Below, in pieces: positions 50,676 to 59,934 of a DNA stretch of 64,000 nt (the stretch's first letter is position 1; each line of letters begins with the position of its first letter). Where the stretch lies: the NCBI RefSeq assembly GCF_900112845.1, contig NZ_FONG01000001.1, positions 434,001 through 498,000 of the forward strand, given 5' to 3'. The notes beneath the pieces are model-generated. The model searched no databases. It was not told the DNA's origin and worked only from the letters and a program-made list of their open reading frames with translations. This DNA is from Actinacidiphila alni (lineage in GTDB: Bacteria > Actinomycetota > Actinomycetes > Streptomycetales > Streptomycetaceae). The position numbers were made by a program, and so were the translations under genes.

Positions 50676-51458
50676 ATGGCCGTCCTCCGCAGGCTCCGCA
50701 GATCGGTCCGGCTCACCCGGCCGCCCGTACGGGACTCCGGGCGCGGCGCGGAGGCGCGCGCCCGCCGGTCGACGGCCCGGTCGTTCCCGGACGCGGACGG
50801 CGGCCGCCGTCCGGCGCCCCGGGCGGACCACCCCGCCGTGCGGCGCGCGGAGGGCGACCATCAAATCGACCAGGCTGTAAGGAATGTGACGAGCCGTCAG
50901 GACGGTCGGTACATGCGCCGGACGCGGGCCGTGCTCCCGGGAGCCACGCTCGCGATCGGCACGGCGCTGCTGCTGACGTCGCTGCCCGGCGGGGTCGCGG
51001 TCGCCGGGACGGCGGTGCCGCAGGTGCGCGTGATGCCCCTCGGCGACTCGATCACCTGGGGCGTCGGGAGCCCGAGCGCGTCGTCGTACCGCGCGCCGTT
51101 GGCGGCGCTGGTGGGCCAACAGCCGTCGTACGCCGTGCAGTTCGTCGGCTCGCAGAATTCGGGCACGCTCACCGACCAGTCCAACGAGGGCCACAGCGGA
51201 TATGTGATCTCACAGATCCGCGACGGGATCGACGACTGGCTGTCGGCCGCCCGCCCCGACGTGGTGGTGCTGCACATCGGGATCAACGACCTCGACCGCG
51301 GGATCGACGTCCCCAACGCCCCGGCCAGGCTGGCCGATCTGGTCGACCGCATCCACACCGACCGCCCCGGCGCCGCCGTCGTCATGCTCGGCCTCATCCC
51401 GACCACGCCCGGCCTCGGCACCCAGGTGGCGGCGTACAACGCCGCCCGCCGCGGCTGA
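50676..51458 (+). CDS. Secreted GDSL/SGNH esterase, C-terminally truncated
   Basis: The SGNH blocks present are I (VMPLGDSITWG, Ser), II-like (NEGHSGYVI, Gly) and III (VVVLHIGINDL, Asn). The frame stops after LGTQVAAYNAARRG, before block V with the catalytic DxxH, which would follow within ~40 residues. No other frame continues it, so the enzyme lacks its catalytic His and is probably inactive. A signal peptide lies at MRRTRAVLPGATLAIGTALL (from 50913). ATG at 50676 has a strong AAAAGGAGAG ribosome site but puts ~79 residues before that signal; ATG at 50913 gives a normal signal but a weak ribosome site. Both ends suggest gene decay. Confidence 0.65.
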   Translation: MAVLRRLRRSVRLTRPPVRDSGRGAEARARRSTARSFPDADGGRRPAPRADHPAVRRAEGDHQIDQAVRNVTSRQDGRYMRRTRAVLPGATLAIGTALLLTSLPGGVAVAGTAVPQVRVMPLGDSITWGVGSPSASSYRAPLAALVGQQPSYAVQFVGSQNSGTLTDQSNEGHSGYVISQIRDGIDDWLSAARPDVVVLHIGINDLDRGIDVPNAPARLADLVDRIHTDRPGAAVVMLGLIPTTPGLGTQVAAYNAARRG

Positions 51459-51648
51459 ATCCCGGAAGCCTTCCCTCCGTGACGTCACGTCCACCCGGAG
51501 GCCGCATCCCCGTCGTCCCGGCGAGCGGGTCCGGTGGTTCGGGCGGGAGTCATGCGGTTGTTGACGTTCGTTCATGAGGGGTTATCTGACCTGGTCGGAT
51601 GGGCGCCTACCGTGATCGGAAGTGCTGCCGGGCAGAGAGGGAACTGTG

Positions 51649-52269
51649 GTGAAACGGACACAGAATGTTCCTGACACGCCGTCAGGCGGTGGGGCGAGCG
51701 GCTTAAGAGCCCCGTCCGCGGCGGGCGGTGAGCTGGCGGCGGCGCGGCTGCGCGGGGAACGGGAAGCGCTGCTGCGCTATGTGGTGAAACTGCTCGCGCC
51801 CGATCTGCGGCACGCCGAGGACGTCGTCCAGGAGACGCTGCTGCGGGCCTGGCTGCGCGCCGACCAACTCGACTGGCAGGAACGGCCGATCAGGCCCTGG
51901 CTCTTCCGCATCGCGCACAATCTGGCCGTCGACACCTGGCGCAAGGACCGCGCGATACCGGTCGGCAGCGCGGCCGACGTCCGGCCGGACACGGCCGACT
52001 GGTACGACCTCGCCGACCGCGTCGTGGACCGCAGATGGCTGCAACTCGCCCTGCGCAGGCTGCCGCGGGCGCACCACGAAGTGCTGGTCCATGTGCACAT
52101 CTACGGGCGCGGCAGCGAAGAGGTCGCCGACGTCCTTGGCATACCCCGCGGGACGGTCAAGTCCCGTACCCACCACGCGATGCGCTCGCTGCGCCGCGAG
52201 CTGGGCGTGGCGCAGCGCACCGTGGCGCAGAACCACGTGGCGCAGGACAACGAGGAGACGGCCGCATGA
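51649..52269 (+). CDS. ECF-type RNA polymerase sigma factor
   Basis: This 206-residue protein has region 2 (LLRYVVKLLAPDLRHAEDVV, QETLLRAWLRADQL, PWLFRIAHNLAVDTWRKDRA) and region 4 (ALRRLPRAHHEVLVHVHIYG, EEVADVLGIPRGTVKSRTHH). It directs transcription of a small regulon. The stop overlaps the ATG of the next gene, so it is coupled to a membrane protein where an anti-sigma factor would be expected. GTG at 51649 follows AGAGGGA; GTG at 51646 is equally possible. A promoter ending in CCTACCGTGAT lies upstream. Confidence 0.93.
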   Translation: MKRTQNVPDTPSGGGASGLRAPSAAGGELAAARLRGEREALLRYVVKLLAPDLRHAEDVVQETLLRAWLRADQLDWQERPIRPWLFRIAHNLAVDTWRKDRAIPVGSAADVRPDTADWYDLADRVVDRRWLQLALRRLPRAHHEVLVHVHIYGRGSEEVADVLGIPRGTVKSRTHHAMRSLRRELGVAQRTVAQNHVAQDNEETAA

Positions 52270-53609
52270 CACGTTCCGGACCGGCCGTCGTGGAGCTGGC
52301 CGGCGGGCCCCTCCAGGTGTTCACCGACCACCGGGGCGGCATCAGTACGACGCTGGGCCTGCTCGGTCTCGTCGTCGCGGCACTGGTGATCGCCAACCGG
52401 TCGGTCCGGCGGATCGGCGGCTGGCGGGTGGTCCGCCGCAGGCTGCGGCGCGAGAGCCGGCTGACCGCGAACGCCTTCACCGCGCCGCTGCGCGGCTGGG
52501 TCCGCTACCGACGGCAACTCCGCCTATTGGGACGGCTGTTGGACGACCCGGGAGTGTGGCGGACCGGGGAGCGCGCGCTGCGGGCCGCCTACGCCGCGGC
52601 CCCCGGGCGCTGCCGGCCGTACGGCGTGCTCGTCGGCGACGGCGCGGACGACGGTCTGGTCGGCGTCCTCGTCGCGGGCCGCGACGTCCCCGAGCCGCCC
52701 CCGCCGTGGATCGCCGACGACCGCGACCCGCGCGTGTGGTGGAGCGCGTACGAGGAGTGGCACGACCTGCGGCCCGCCGCCGGCCTCGGCTGGGAAGAGG
52801 CGGAGGAGTCCGCGGCGCCGCCCGTACTGATCGCCGCCGTCGGCGTCGACGGGGGCCGCGCCGTCTTCCTCGACCTCGCGGCCGGAGCGCCGGTCACCTC
52901 GCTTGACGGCGACGAACGCGTGGCCCGCCCGCTGGTCCAGGCGCTCGCCGCGCAGCTCGACCGGCGGCTGCCGCCCGGCGCCGTCACCGTCGCCGACGGC
53001 GTCCACCCGCGGTACGCGGGACCATCCGCCGCGCAGGCGCTGCGGGATGCTGCCGACTGGAGCGCCGGCCACGACGAACCCGCCTTCGTCGTCTGCGCGG
53101 CCCCGCTGCCGGACATGGCGGGCGATGGGCCGCGCGTGCTCGCGTACGGCCGCACCCACGGGCGCGCCCGTCTGCTGACCGTCGACCGGGACGGCCTGCT
53201 GACCGTCCACGGCACGCCGCTGCGGGTCCGCGCCACCTCCCTGCCGCGCGCCGTCGCCGCCGCGATCGGCTCCCTGCCGCCCTACGCGCCACCGCCGCAG
53301 CCGGCCGCCGCGCCGCCCCTGCCGTACGCGGAAGCCACCGAGGAACCGGGCCTGGCCGGCGTCTCCGCGATCGCACCCGCCGCGCGGGCCCAACTGCCGG
53401 AAGCGGCCGGTGCGCCTGCGGTGACGGCCCGTCAGGCACGCCCGAGTGAGGCCGAGTCGGGCCCGCTCGGCGTCTCCGCCGCCGCCTCGGCGGGCACGCC
53501 GCCGTCCGGCGGCGGCGTCCCGGGGGAGCAGCCCGGCACCGAGCAGGGCAGGCCCGCCGCGGCCGAACCCGCTGCCGCGAGCGTCGCGCCCGCACCCCGC
53601 AACGACTGA
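52266..53609 (+). CDS. Single-pass membrane protein coupled to the sigma factor, upstream of eccC
   Basis: This 447-residue protein has one membrane helix near residues 26-45 (ISTTLGLLGLVVAALVIANR), then a basic stretch (VRRIGGWRVVRRRLRRESR), a soluble region of mixed alpha/beta type (DDGLVGVLVAGRDVPEPPPP, PAFVVCAAPLPDMAGDGPRV) and a Pro/Ala tail of ~120 residues. It does not have the anti-sigma ZAS motif (HxxxCxxC). Position between a sigma factor and an EccC-type ATPase suggests a type VII component akin to EccE, or a T7-associated regulator; neither is proven. ATG overlaps the sigma stop. Confidence 0.72.
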   Translation: MTRSGPAVVELAGGPLQVFTDHRGGISTTLGLLGLVVAALVIANRSVRRIGGWRVVRRRLRRESRLTANAFTAPLRGWVRYRRQLRLLGRLLDDPGVWRTGERALRAAYAAAPGRCRPYGVLVGDGADDGLVGVLVAGRDVPEPPPPWIADDRDPRVWWSAYEEWHDLRPAAGLGWEEAEESAAPPVLIAAVGVDGGRAVFLDLAAGAPVTSLDGDERVARPLVQALAAQLDRRLPPGAVTVADGVHPRYAGPSAAQALRDAADWSAGHDEPAFVVCAAPLPDMAGDGPRVLAYGRTHGRARLLTVDRDGLLTVHGTPLRVRATSLPRAVAAAIGSLPPYAPPPQPAAAPPLPYAEATEEPGLAGVSAIAPAARAQLPEAAGAPAVTARQARPSEAESGPLGVSAAASAGTPPSGGGVPGEQPGTEQGRPAAAEPAAASVAPAPRND

Positions 53610-53640
53610 ACCGCCGTCCTCGTCCCATGGGTTGGACATC

Positions 53641-56600
53641 GTGAAGCTGACGCTTACCACCGTCGACGGAGTCGACGGGGCCGCCGGTGCCGTGCACCGC
53701 GACCATCTGCTGGAACTGCCGGACGGCTGCACCGTGGCCGACCTCGCCGAGGCGCTGGGCGTACGGGAGGAAGGCGATCCGGCCGCCGCGGGGCGGCCGG
53801 GCGGCGCGCCCGGGTCCGCGCCGGGGCGGCCGGCCGCGGACGGAGGGATCGCCCTCCACCTCGGCGCGGAACCGCTGGCGGCGCAGGCGCCGGTGCGGGG
53901 GAGCGGGATCAGGGAGGGGACGGTGCTCGGGGTCGGCAGGACGCCGCCGGACCCCGACCCCGCCGCCGGGCGGACCGTCCCCGCGCCCGGCGAGCCGGTG
54001 CTCGCCGAGGTTCACAGTGTGTCCGGGCCCGGCGCGGGCCGCAGCTGGCCGCTGGCGCAGGGCAGTTACGAGATCGGCACCGACGCCCGGTGCGCGATCC
54101 GGGTACGCGGCGCCGACGCTCCCGAGTCCGGCCTGTGGGTCACGGTGGCGGCGGACGGCACCGCCTACTGGCACCGCGAACGCGCGGACGGCCGGATCGA
54201 CAGCAGCCCCGTACGGCTGTGCGTGCCCGTGCCGCCGTCCGATGTGGACCCGCTGACCGGGACCGCGCCCGACCGGACGACGCCCGAGGAACGGATGGAC
54301 GCGGCGCGCGCCGTGGACGAGGCGGAGAAGGCGGCCCGCGCGGCCAGGAAAGCGGCACGCAAGGCGGCCCGCGGCGCCGGCCCGCGTACCGCAGCCGCCC
54401 GTACCACCAGCACCGTCACCGCCGACGACAGCGACGCGCGGCCGGCCGACGGCCGCGTCCCGTGGCCGGTCGACGTCGACCTGGCCGTCGGCACGACGCT
54501 GCTGCGGCTGGTCGCCCCGGTGGAGCCGGACGCCGCCGTCACCGGCTCCGCCGACGGCGTCGGCCTGGACTTCAACCGGCCGCCGCGCATCGCCCCACAC
54601 CTGGACGCCGAGTCACTGCGGCTGCCGACCCCGCCGGGACAGCGGATACGGGTGCCCTTCCCGCTGCTGATGATGTTCGCGCCGGTGGTCCTCGGCCTGG
54701 TCATGGTCGGCATCTTCCACTCGTACTTCTACCTGGTGTTCATCCTCTTCACCCCGCTGATGGCGATCTCCAACTGGGTGATGGGCCGCCGCAACAACCA
54801 CAAGACGCACATCGAGTCGCGCCGCCGCTACCGCGCCCGCCGCCGGGTCGTGGAGCGCGAGATCCGCGAGGCCGTGGTGCGCGAGCGCTGGGTGCGCTGC
54901 GACACCGGCCCCGACCCGGCGGCCGTCGGCCTGATCGCCACCGGGCCCGGCAGCCGGCTGTGGGAGCGCCGCCGCCGCGACCCCGACCACCTCGTGCTAC
55001 GCGTCGGCACCGTCGACATGCCCTCGGTGAAGGCCGTCGAGGACCCGGCGCAGGACGAGAACCACCGCACCGTGCGGTGGAATCTGCCCGACATCCCGAT
55101 CGGCGTGGAACTCGCCGAGCTGGGCGTCGTCGGCGTCGCGGGCGGCACCGCGCCCGTGCAGGCGCTCGCCCGCTGGTGCGTGGCGCAGGCCGCGGTGCTG
55201 CACAGCCCCCGCGACCTGCGGATCGTGGTGCTCACCGAGCCGTCCAGGGCCCAGGAGTGGGGCTGGACGCGCTGGCTGCCGCACCTGCGGCCCGCCCAGC
55301 AGGGCGGCCCGGTCGTCTCGATCGGCAACGACCCAGAGAGCGTCGCCAACCGCGTCACCGAACTCGTCTCGCAGATCCAGGCGCGCCAGCGCGCCCTCGG
55401 CTCGTCCATCGGGCGCGCGATGTTCACCGCGCCCGACATCCTCGTGATCGCCGACAGCGCACGGCAGTTGCGCGACGTGCCGGGCATGGTGCAGATCCTC
55501 ACCGAGGGCCCGCCGGTCCGGGTCTTCAGCCTCTGCCTCGACGAACAGGAACGGCTGCTGCCCGAGGAGTGCGGCGCCGTCGTCACCGTCTCCGCCACCG
55601 ACCTGACCGTCCGCAGGACCGGGCTGCCCGAAGTGACGGGCGTACGGCCGGATTTGGTGGCCTCCGCCTGGTGCGACCGGGTCGCCAGGGCGCTGGCGCC
55701 GCTGCGCGACGTCAGCCCGGAGAACGACAGCGGACTGCCCGACGAGGTGCGGCTGCTCGACCTGCTCGGCCAGGAACCCCCGGACGCCCGCCTGCTGGTG
55801 GACCGGTGGAGCCGCCGCCCCGCCACCACCACCTTCGTACTCGGCACCGGCTACGACGGGCCCATGTCGCTGGACCTCGTACGGGACGGACCGCACGGCC
55901 TGGTCGCCGGCACCACCGGCTCCGGCAAGTCCGAACTCCTGCAGTCCTTCGTCGCCTCGCTCGCCGCGGGCAACCGCCCCGACGAACTCACCTTCGTCCT
56001 GGTCGACTACAAGGGCGGCAGCGCCTTCCGCGAGTGCGCGAACCTGCCGCACACCCTCGGCATGGTCACCGACCTCGACGCGCACCTCGTGCAGCGCGCC
56101 CTCGACTCGCTCGGCGCCGAACTGCGGCGCAGGGAAAGGATCCTGGCCGAGCACGACGCCAAGGACCACCCCGAGTACCGCGCCAAGCGCGCGGCCGCCG
56201 CCGCGGGCGAAGGGCCGAAGCTGCCCGCACTGCCCCGGCTGCTGCTGGTCATCGACGAATTCGCCACCCTGGTCCGCGAAGTGCCCGACTTCGTCACCGG
56301 ACTGATCAGCATCGCCCAGCGCGGCCGGTCGCTGGGCATCCACCTCATCCTGGCCACCCAGCGCCCGGCGGGCGCGGTCACCGCCGACATCAAGGCCAAC
56401 ACCAATCTGCGCATCGCGCTGCGCGTCACCGACATGGTGGAGAGCCAGGACATCATCGACACCGGCGACGCCGTGCACATCTCGCCGAGCACGCCGGGGC
56501 GCGCCCTGGTCCGCTACGGACACCGGGCGGCGATCCCCTTCCAGTCCGCGTGGGTCGGCGCCGAACGCCCCGCCGAGGAGGGCGAGGAACCGGACGGCGG

Positions 56601-58416
56601 CCCGCGCCCCGCACAGGCCCGCCCCCGAGTGCGCGCCGCGGAGCTGTCCTGGACCCGGCTCGGCCGCCCCGCCGTCCCGCCCACCAGGGAGGACGACACC
56701 CCGGAGGAACAGGGCCCGTTGGCGCCCACCGACCTCCAGGCGCTGGTCGCGGCGCTGCGCGAGGCCGCGGACCTGCTGGAGGACTACGCGCCGCAGCCCA
56801 GCCCCTGGCTGCCCGCGCTGGAACCGAAGGTGCTGCTGGAGGAACTGCCGCACGTCGAACGCCCCGCCGCCACCGGGCAGAAGACGCTCCCGCCGCCCTT
56901 CCCGTACGCCCTGGAGGACATTCCGCAGCTCCAGGAGCGGCGGGTCGCGACCGTGGACCTGGCGACCTTCGGCCACCTGTATGTGATCGGCGCGCCGCGC
57001 TCCGGCCGTACCCAGGCGCTGCGCACCATCGCGGGCTCCGCGGCCCGCCACGCGCGGCTGAGCGATCTGCACATCTACGGGATCGACGCGGCGGGCGGGG
57101 GCCTGGCGGCCGTCGCCGCGCTGCCGCACTGCGGCGCGGTGGTCTCCCGGCACGACTTCGAGCACCTGGAGCGGCTGCTCGGCCGCCTCATCCGGGAGTT
57201 GACGCAGCGTCAGGAAGCGTGCTCGGCCCGCAGCTGCTCCGGGCTGAACGAACTGCGCGAACTGCTGCCGGAGGCGGAGCGGCCCGCCCACATCCTGCTG
57301 CTCATCGACGGCTGGGACGCGCTGTCCCCGCTGATCGACGACTACGACAACGGGCGGCTGCTCGGCGACATCACCCGGCTGCTGCGCGAGGGCGCCGCCG
57401 CCGGTATCCATGTCGTCGCCACCTCCGAGCGCTCGCTGATCGCGGGCCGGATCGCCGCGCACAACGACCACAAGCTGCTGCTGCGCCAGGCCGACCGCAG
57501 CGACTACAACCTGATCGGCATGCTGCCGAGCCAGGTGCCCGCCTCGGTGCCCGACGGCCGCGGCTGGCACATCGTCAGCCGCACCGAGACGCAGATCGCG
57601 CTCCTGGACGCCGACGACAGCGGCCAGGGGCAGGTCGACGCGCTGCGCCGGATCGGCGCCGCCGCCGAACGCCGCGGCGCGCATGTCCCGGCCGGGTGGC
57701 GGCCGTTCGCCGTCGCCCCGCTGCCGCCGATGGTCGAATTCGCCGAGGCGTACGAGAAGGTGCCCGCCGAACTGCGGCGGCCGATGTGGGGCCTGCTCGG
57801 CGTGGGCGGCGACGACGCCGGTGTGGTCGGCGTGGACTTCGCGCAGACCGCGCCGTCCTTCCTGGTGGCCGGGCCGCCCGGATCGGGCCGCAGCAACACC
57901 CTTGCGTGCTGCGCCGTTTCGCTGCTCGCCGCCGGCACCTCGCTGGTCGTACTGACCCCGCGCGAGTCGCCGCTGCGCGCGCTGGCCCGGCACCCGCATG
58001 TGCGGCTGCTGGACGAGCCCGACCCGTCGGCCGACGTCGTACGGGAGGCGCTGGACGCTATGCCCGGGCCGCGCGTGGTGATCGTGGACGACGCCGACCT
58101 GGTGGCGATGGGCTCCGCCGAGCGGATCCTGAAGGACATCGCGGTCGCCGGCCGCGAGCGCGGCATCGGCCTGCTCGCCGCCGGGCCCGCCGACTCCCTG
58201 TCGATGGGCCTGGGCAGTTGGCTCACCGCCGCCAAGCGGGCCAGGCGCGGCCTGGTGCTCGCCCCGCGCAACATGTCCGACGGCGACCTGATCGGCGCCC
58301 GGCTGTCCATCAGCGCGGTGCGCTCGCACGTCCGCGCCGGACGCGCCTGGACCTCGGGCCCCGGCGGCACCGCGCTCACCGTCCAGGTCCCGGTCACCAC
58401 CCTCAAACCGCAGTAG
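53641..58416 (+). CDS. eccC: Type VII secretion ATPase, EccC/EssC family
   Basis: This 1591-residue FtsK/SpoIIIE-type ATPase drives type VII export. N terminus: ubiquitin-like start (VKLTLTTVDGVDGAAGAVHR) and an FHA-like domain (~120-200; QGSYEIGTDARCAIRVRGAD), as in the Gram-positive EssC type. Two membrane helices are at ~341-385. ATPase 1 has Walker A GTTGSGKS (757-764) and Walker B LLLVIDEFA (D872-E873), fully conserved. ATPase 2 (GAPRSGRTQ, ~1117) and ATPase 3 (GPPGSGRSN, ~1411) carry Arg in place of the Walker A Lys, as in degenerate regulatory domains of this family. GTG at 53641 is chosen. A ~40-residue Arg/Lys/Ala stretch (EKAARAARKAARKAARG) precedes the helices. Confidence 0.93.
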   Translation: MKLTLTTVDGVDGAAGAVHRDHLLELPDGCTVADLAEALGVREEGDPAAAGRPGGAPGSAPGRPAADGGIALHLGAEPLAAQAPVRGSGIREGTVLGVGRTPPDPDPAAGRTVPAPGEPVLAEVHSVSGPGAGRSWPLAQGSYEIGTDARCAIRVRGADAPESGLWVTVAADGTAYWHRERADGRIDSSPVRLCVPVPPSDVDPLTGTAPDRTTPEERMDAARAVDEAEKAARAARKAARKAARGAGPRTAAARTTSTVTADDSDARPADGRVPWPVDVDLAVGTTLLRLVAPVEPDAAVTGSADGVGLDFNRPPRIAPHLDAESLRLPTPPGQRIRVPFPLLMMFAPVVLGLVMVGIFHSYFYLVFILFTPLMAISNWVMGRRNNHKTHIESRRRYRARRRVVEREIREAVVRERWVRCDTGPDPAAVGLIATGPGSRLWERRRRDPDHLVLRVGTVDMPSVKAVEDPAQDENHRTVRWNLPDIPIGVELAELGVVGVAGGTAPVQALARWCVAQAAVLHSPRDLRIVVLTEPSRAQEWGWTRWLPHLRPAQQGGPVVSIGNDPESVANRVTELVSQIQARQRALGSSIGRAMFTAPDILVIADSARQLRDVPGMVQILTEGPPVRVFSLCLDEQERLLPEECGAVVTVSATDLTVRRTGLPEVTGVRPDLVASAWCDRVARALAPLRDVSPENDSGLPDEVRLLDLLGQEPPDARLLVDRWSRRPATTTFVLGTGYDGPMSLDLVRDGPHGLVAGTTGSGKSELLQSFVASLAAGNRPDELTFVLVDYKGGSAFRECANLPHTLGMVTDLDAHLVQRALDSLGAELRRRERILAEHDAKDHPEYRAKRAAAAAGEGPKLPALPRLLLVIDEFATLVREVPDFVTGLISIAQRGRSLGIHLILATQRPAGAVTADIKANTNLRIALRVTDMVESQDIIDTGDAVHISPSTPGRALVRYGHRAAIPFQSAWVGAERPAEEGEEPDGGPRPAQARPRVRAAELSWTRLGRPAVPPTREDDTPEEQGPLAPTDLQALVAALREAADLLEDYAPQPSPWLPALEPKVLLEELPHVERPAATGQKTLPPPFPYALEDIPQLQERRVATVDLATFGHLYVIGAPRSGRTQALRTIAGSAARHARLSDLHIYGIDAAGGGLAAVAALPHCGAVVSRHDFEHLERLLGRLIRELTQRQEACSARSCSGLNELRELLPEAERPAHILLLIDGWDALSPLIDDYDNGRLLGDITRLLREGAAAGIHVVATSERSLIAGRIAAHNDHKLLLRQADRSDYNLIGMLPSQVPASVPDGRGWHIVSRTETQIALLDADDSGQGQVDALRRIGAAAERRGAHVPAGWRPFAVAPLPPMVEFAEAYEKVPAELRRPMWGLLGVGGDDAGVVGVDFAQTAPSFLVAGPPGSGRSNTLACCAVSLLAAGTSLVVLTPRESPLRALARHPHVRLLDEPDPSADVVREALDAMPGPRVVIVDDADLVAMGSAERILKDIAVAGRERGIGLLAAGPADSLSMGLGSWLTAAKRARRGLVLAPRNMSDGDLIGARLSISAVRSHVRAGRAWTSGPGGTALTVQVPVTTLKPQ

Positions 58417-58438
58417 TACGAAGGCGGTTCACGCAAAA

Positions 58439-58485
58439 GGGCGCCCGCCGGCCCCTCGTCCACCACGAGGGACCGGCGGGCGCCC
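58439..58485. terminator. Strong bidirectional hairpin terminator
   Basis: GGGCGCCCGCCGGCCCCTCGT and its complement ACGAGGGACCGGCGGGCGCCC flank CCACC, giving a ~20-bp stem with one mismatch. It lies between the convergent EccC and WXG100 genes; AAAA before it serves as the terminal U-run for leftward RNA. Confidence 0.88.
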
Positions 58486-58501
58486 GTACGCGCGGCGGGC
58501 G

Positions 58502-58810
58502 TCAGCCGTTGGCCGCGTCCCGGATCTTCTTCGCCAGGTCGGCGTCGTTGTCCGCCATCGACTTCTTGATGCCGCGGAACTGCTCCGCGAAGTCCTTGAT
58601 GCCCTTCACCGCGAGCAGCAGGCTGGAGTTGAACTTCTCGTACGACTCCTTCAGCGCCGCACTGGACTGCTCGAAGACCATGCCGTCGTCCAGCAGATTG
58701 TTCACATCGGTGCGGAGCTGGTTGAGCATCGGGACGATGTTCTCGTTGGCGGTGTCCAGCTTGGACGAAGTGGTCTCGATCTTCTCGTAGTCGAGGGAGA
58801 TGTTGGGCAT
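58502..58810 (-). CDS. WXG100-like (ESAT-6 family) protein lacking the Trp
   Basis: This 102-residue protein is all-helical: ISLDYEKIETTSSKLDTANE, a turn near LLDDGMVFEQSSAALKES, then a second helix YEKFNSSLLLAVKGIKDFAE. The length, two-helix hairpin and final ADLAKKIRDAANG match WXG100 proteins. The W-x-G at the turn is replaced by D-G-M-V-F, keeping Gly and Phe. Probable T7 substrate or chaperone, secreted as a dimer. ATG at 58810 follows GCGAGGAG. It lies downstream of the next gene with a 21-bp gap, so the two are co-transcribed. Confidence 0.85.
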   Translation of the reverse strand: MPNISLDYEKIETTSSKLDTANENIVPMLNQLRTDVNNLLDDGMVFEQSSAALKESYEKFNSSLLLAVKGIKDFAEQFRGIKKSMADNDADLAKKIRDAANG

Positions 58811-58831
58811 CGCGGGTGTGCTCCTCGCAGG

Positions 58832-59728
58832 CTAATAGCCGATGTAGTCGTAGCTCGGGTCGGGTTCTTCTTCGCTGTCCACCACACCGTCGCCGTCCTC
58901 GTCACCGACGAGCTTCCACTGCGCGCCCGTACCGGTGCGGGTGTAGTCGCTCTTCTTCCCGTCACCGTCGGTGACGGTCATGGTGCCCGAGCCGTCCTCG
59001 TTGATGTGGACGTCGGAGTGCGCGGTGCTGTTGTCGGCGTACGTGGTGTCCGTGACGTAGGACCGGTGGTCGTCCTGGTACGTGGTGGTGGAGGTGTACG
59101 TCTGACCCGCGCCGGTGGTGACGGTGGTCTTCTCCGTGACGACGTTGTAGTCGCCGTCCAGCGTCAACTGGGTGTGGACGGTGCCGCCGTCCGCGGTGGT
59201 CAGCGTCTTGTCGGTGGGCGGCGGCCCGGGGTCCTTGGGCTCGGGGCCCGGGTCGAACGCCTTGCAGAAGTCCGGCGCCGTCTGCCCGTCCGAGACGTCA
59301 CAGGCATCCGGATTCGCCTGGTACTGCTCCCACAGGTCGTGGTCCTTGACCCACTGGTCGTGGCCCTCCCACGCCTTGTGCTTGCCGATCCAGTCGCTCA
59401 GCCCCATGTCGGCGCTCATGATGCCCGCGCCCTCGGCGATCTGCGCGTCCATGTTGAAGAAGCCGTCGGCGACCGCGCCGAAGGTGTCGCCCAACTGCCG
59501 CAGGTCGTCCTCGGCCTTCTCCATCGGGTGCTTGGAGCGGTAGTACAGCGTGCTGAAGGCCGCGGTGAGCTGCGCGTCGCCGAACACGTCCGCGGCCTCG
59601 CCCGACTCGTCGTTGCCGAGCGTCGCGTAGTCGCTGCTCTTCAGCGTCGGCCCGATCTTGTCCGCCAGGTCGTGCAGATCCTTGCGGGCGGTGTGCAGCA
59701 CCGTGTAGTCGAGTGCGAAATCGACCAA
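58832..59728 (-). CDS. Type VII-associated protein with Asp-rich EF-hand-like C terminus
   Basis: This 298-residue protein starts with a helical ~130-residue region (VDFALDYTVLHTARKDLHDL, YYRSKHPMEKAEDDLRQLGD) like WXG100/LXG N-terminal domains, then a middle Pro-rich hinge (DPGPEPKDPGPPPTDKT) and a beta-rich segment with Thr/Tyr/Asp repeats (YTSTTTYQDDHRSYVTDTTY). Near the end, DEDGDGVVDSEE is a 12-residue EF-hand-type calcium loop. No signal peptide is present, as expected for a T7 substrate. TTG at 59728 follows GGAGGAG; ATG at 59794 is an alternative. It is divergent from the giant effector-like gene. Confidence 0.75.
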   Translation of the reverse strand: MVDFALDYTVLHTARKDLHDLADKIGPTLKSSDYATLGNDESGEAADVFGDAQLTAAFSTLYYRSKHPMEKAEDDLRQLGDTFGAVADGFFNMDAQIAEGAGIMSADMGLSDWIGKHKAWEGHDQWVKDHDLWEQYQANPDACDVSDGQTAPDFCKAFDPGPEPKDPGPPPTDKTLTTADGGTVHTQLTLDGDYNVVTEKTTVTTGAGQTYTSTTTYQDDHRSYVTDTTYADNSTAHSDVHINEDGSGTMTVTDGDGKKSDYTRTGTGAQWKLVGDEDGDGVVDSEEEPDPSYDYIGY

Positions 59729-59934
59729 TGACCTCTCCTCCTTCGCCGGACACCCGTGCGCCGCCGGGACCACCGCGGCCGACCGGTCCGACATGTTCAC
59801 GTACCGGCGGTCCCGGCGGTTCACCCAGGTCGGGGACTTCCCGCCACGGACGCCGGGACCGCGCCGCAGTGAACCGCGCGGCCCGCTCGTACGTGAATGC
59901 GGTGACACGGCGGTACGGCAGGGGAGGAACCGGA

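Noticed and set aside
52266-53609. Anti-sigma factor call for the protein coupled to the ECF sigma gene
   Set aside because: No zinc-binding HxxxCxxC motif and the soluble part is large and on the C-terminal side; position alone is not enough.
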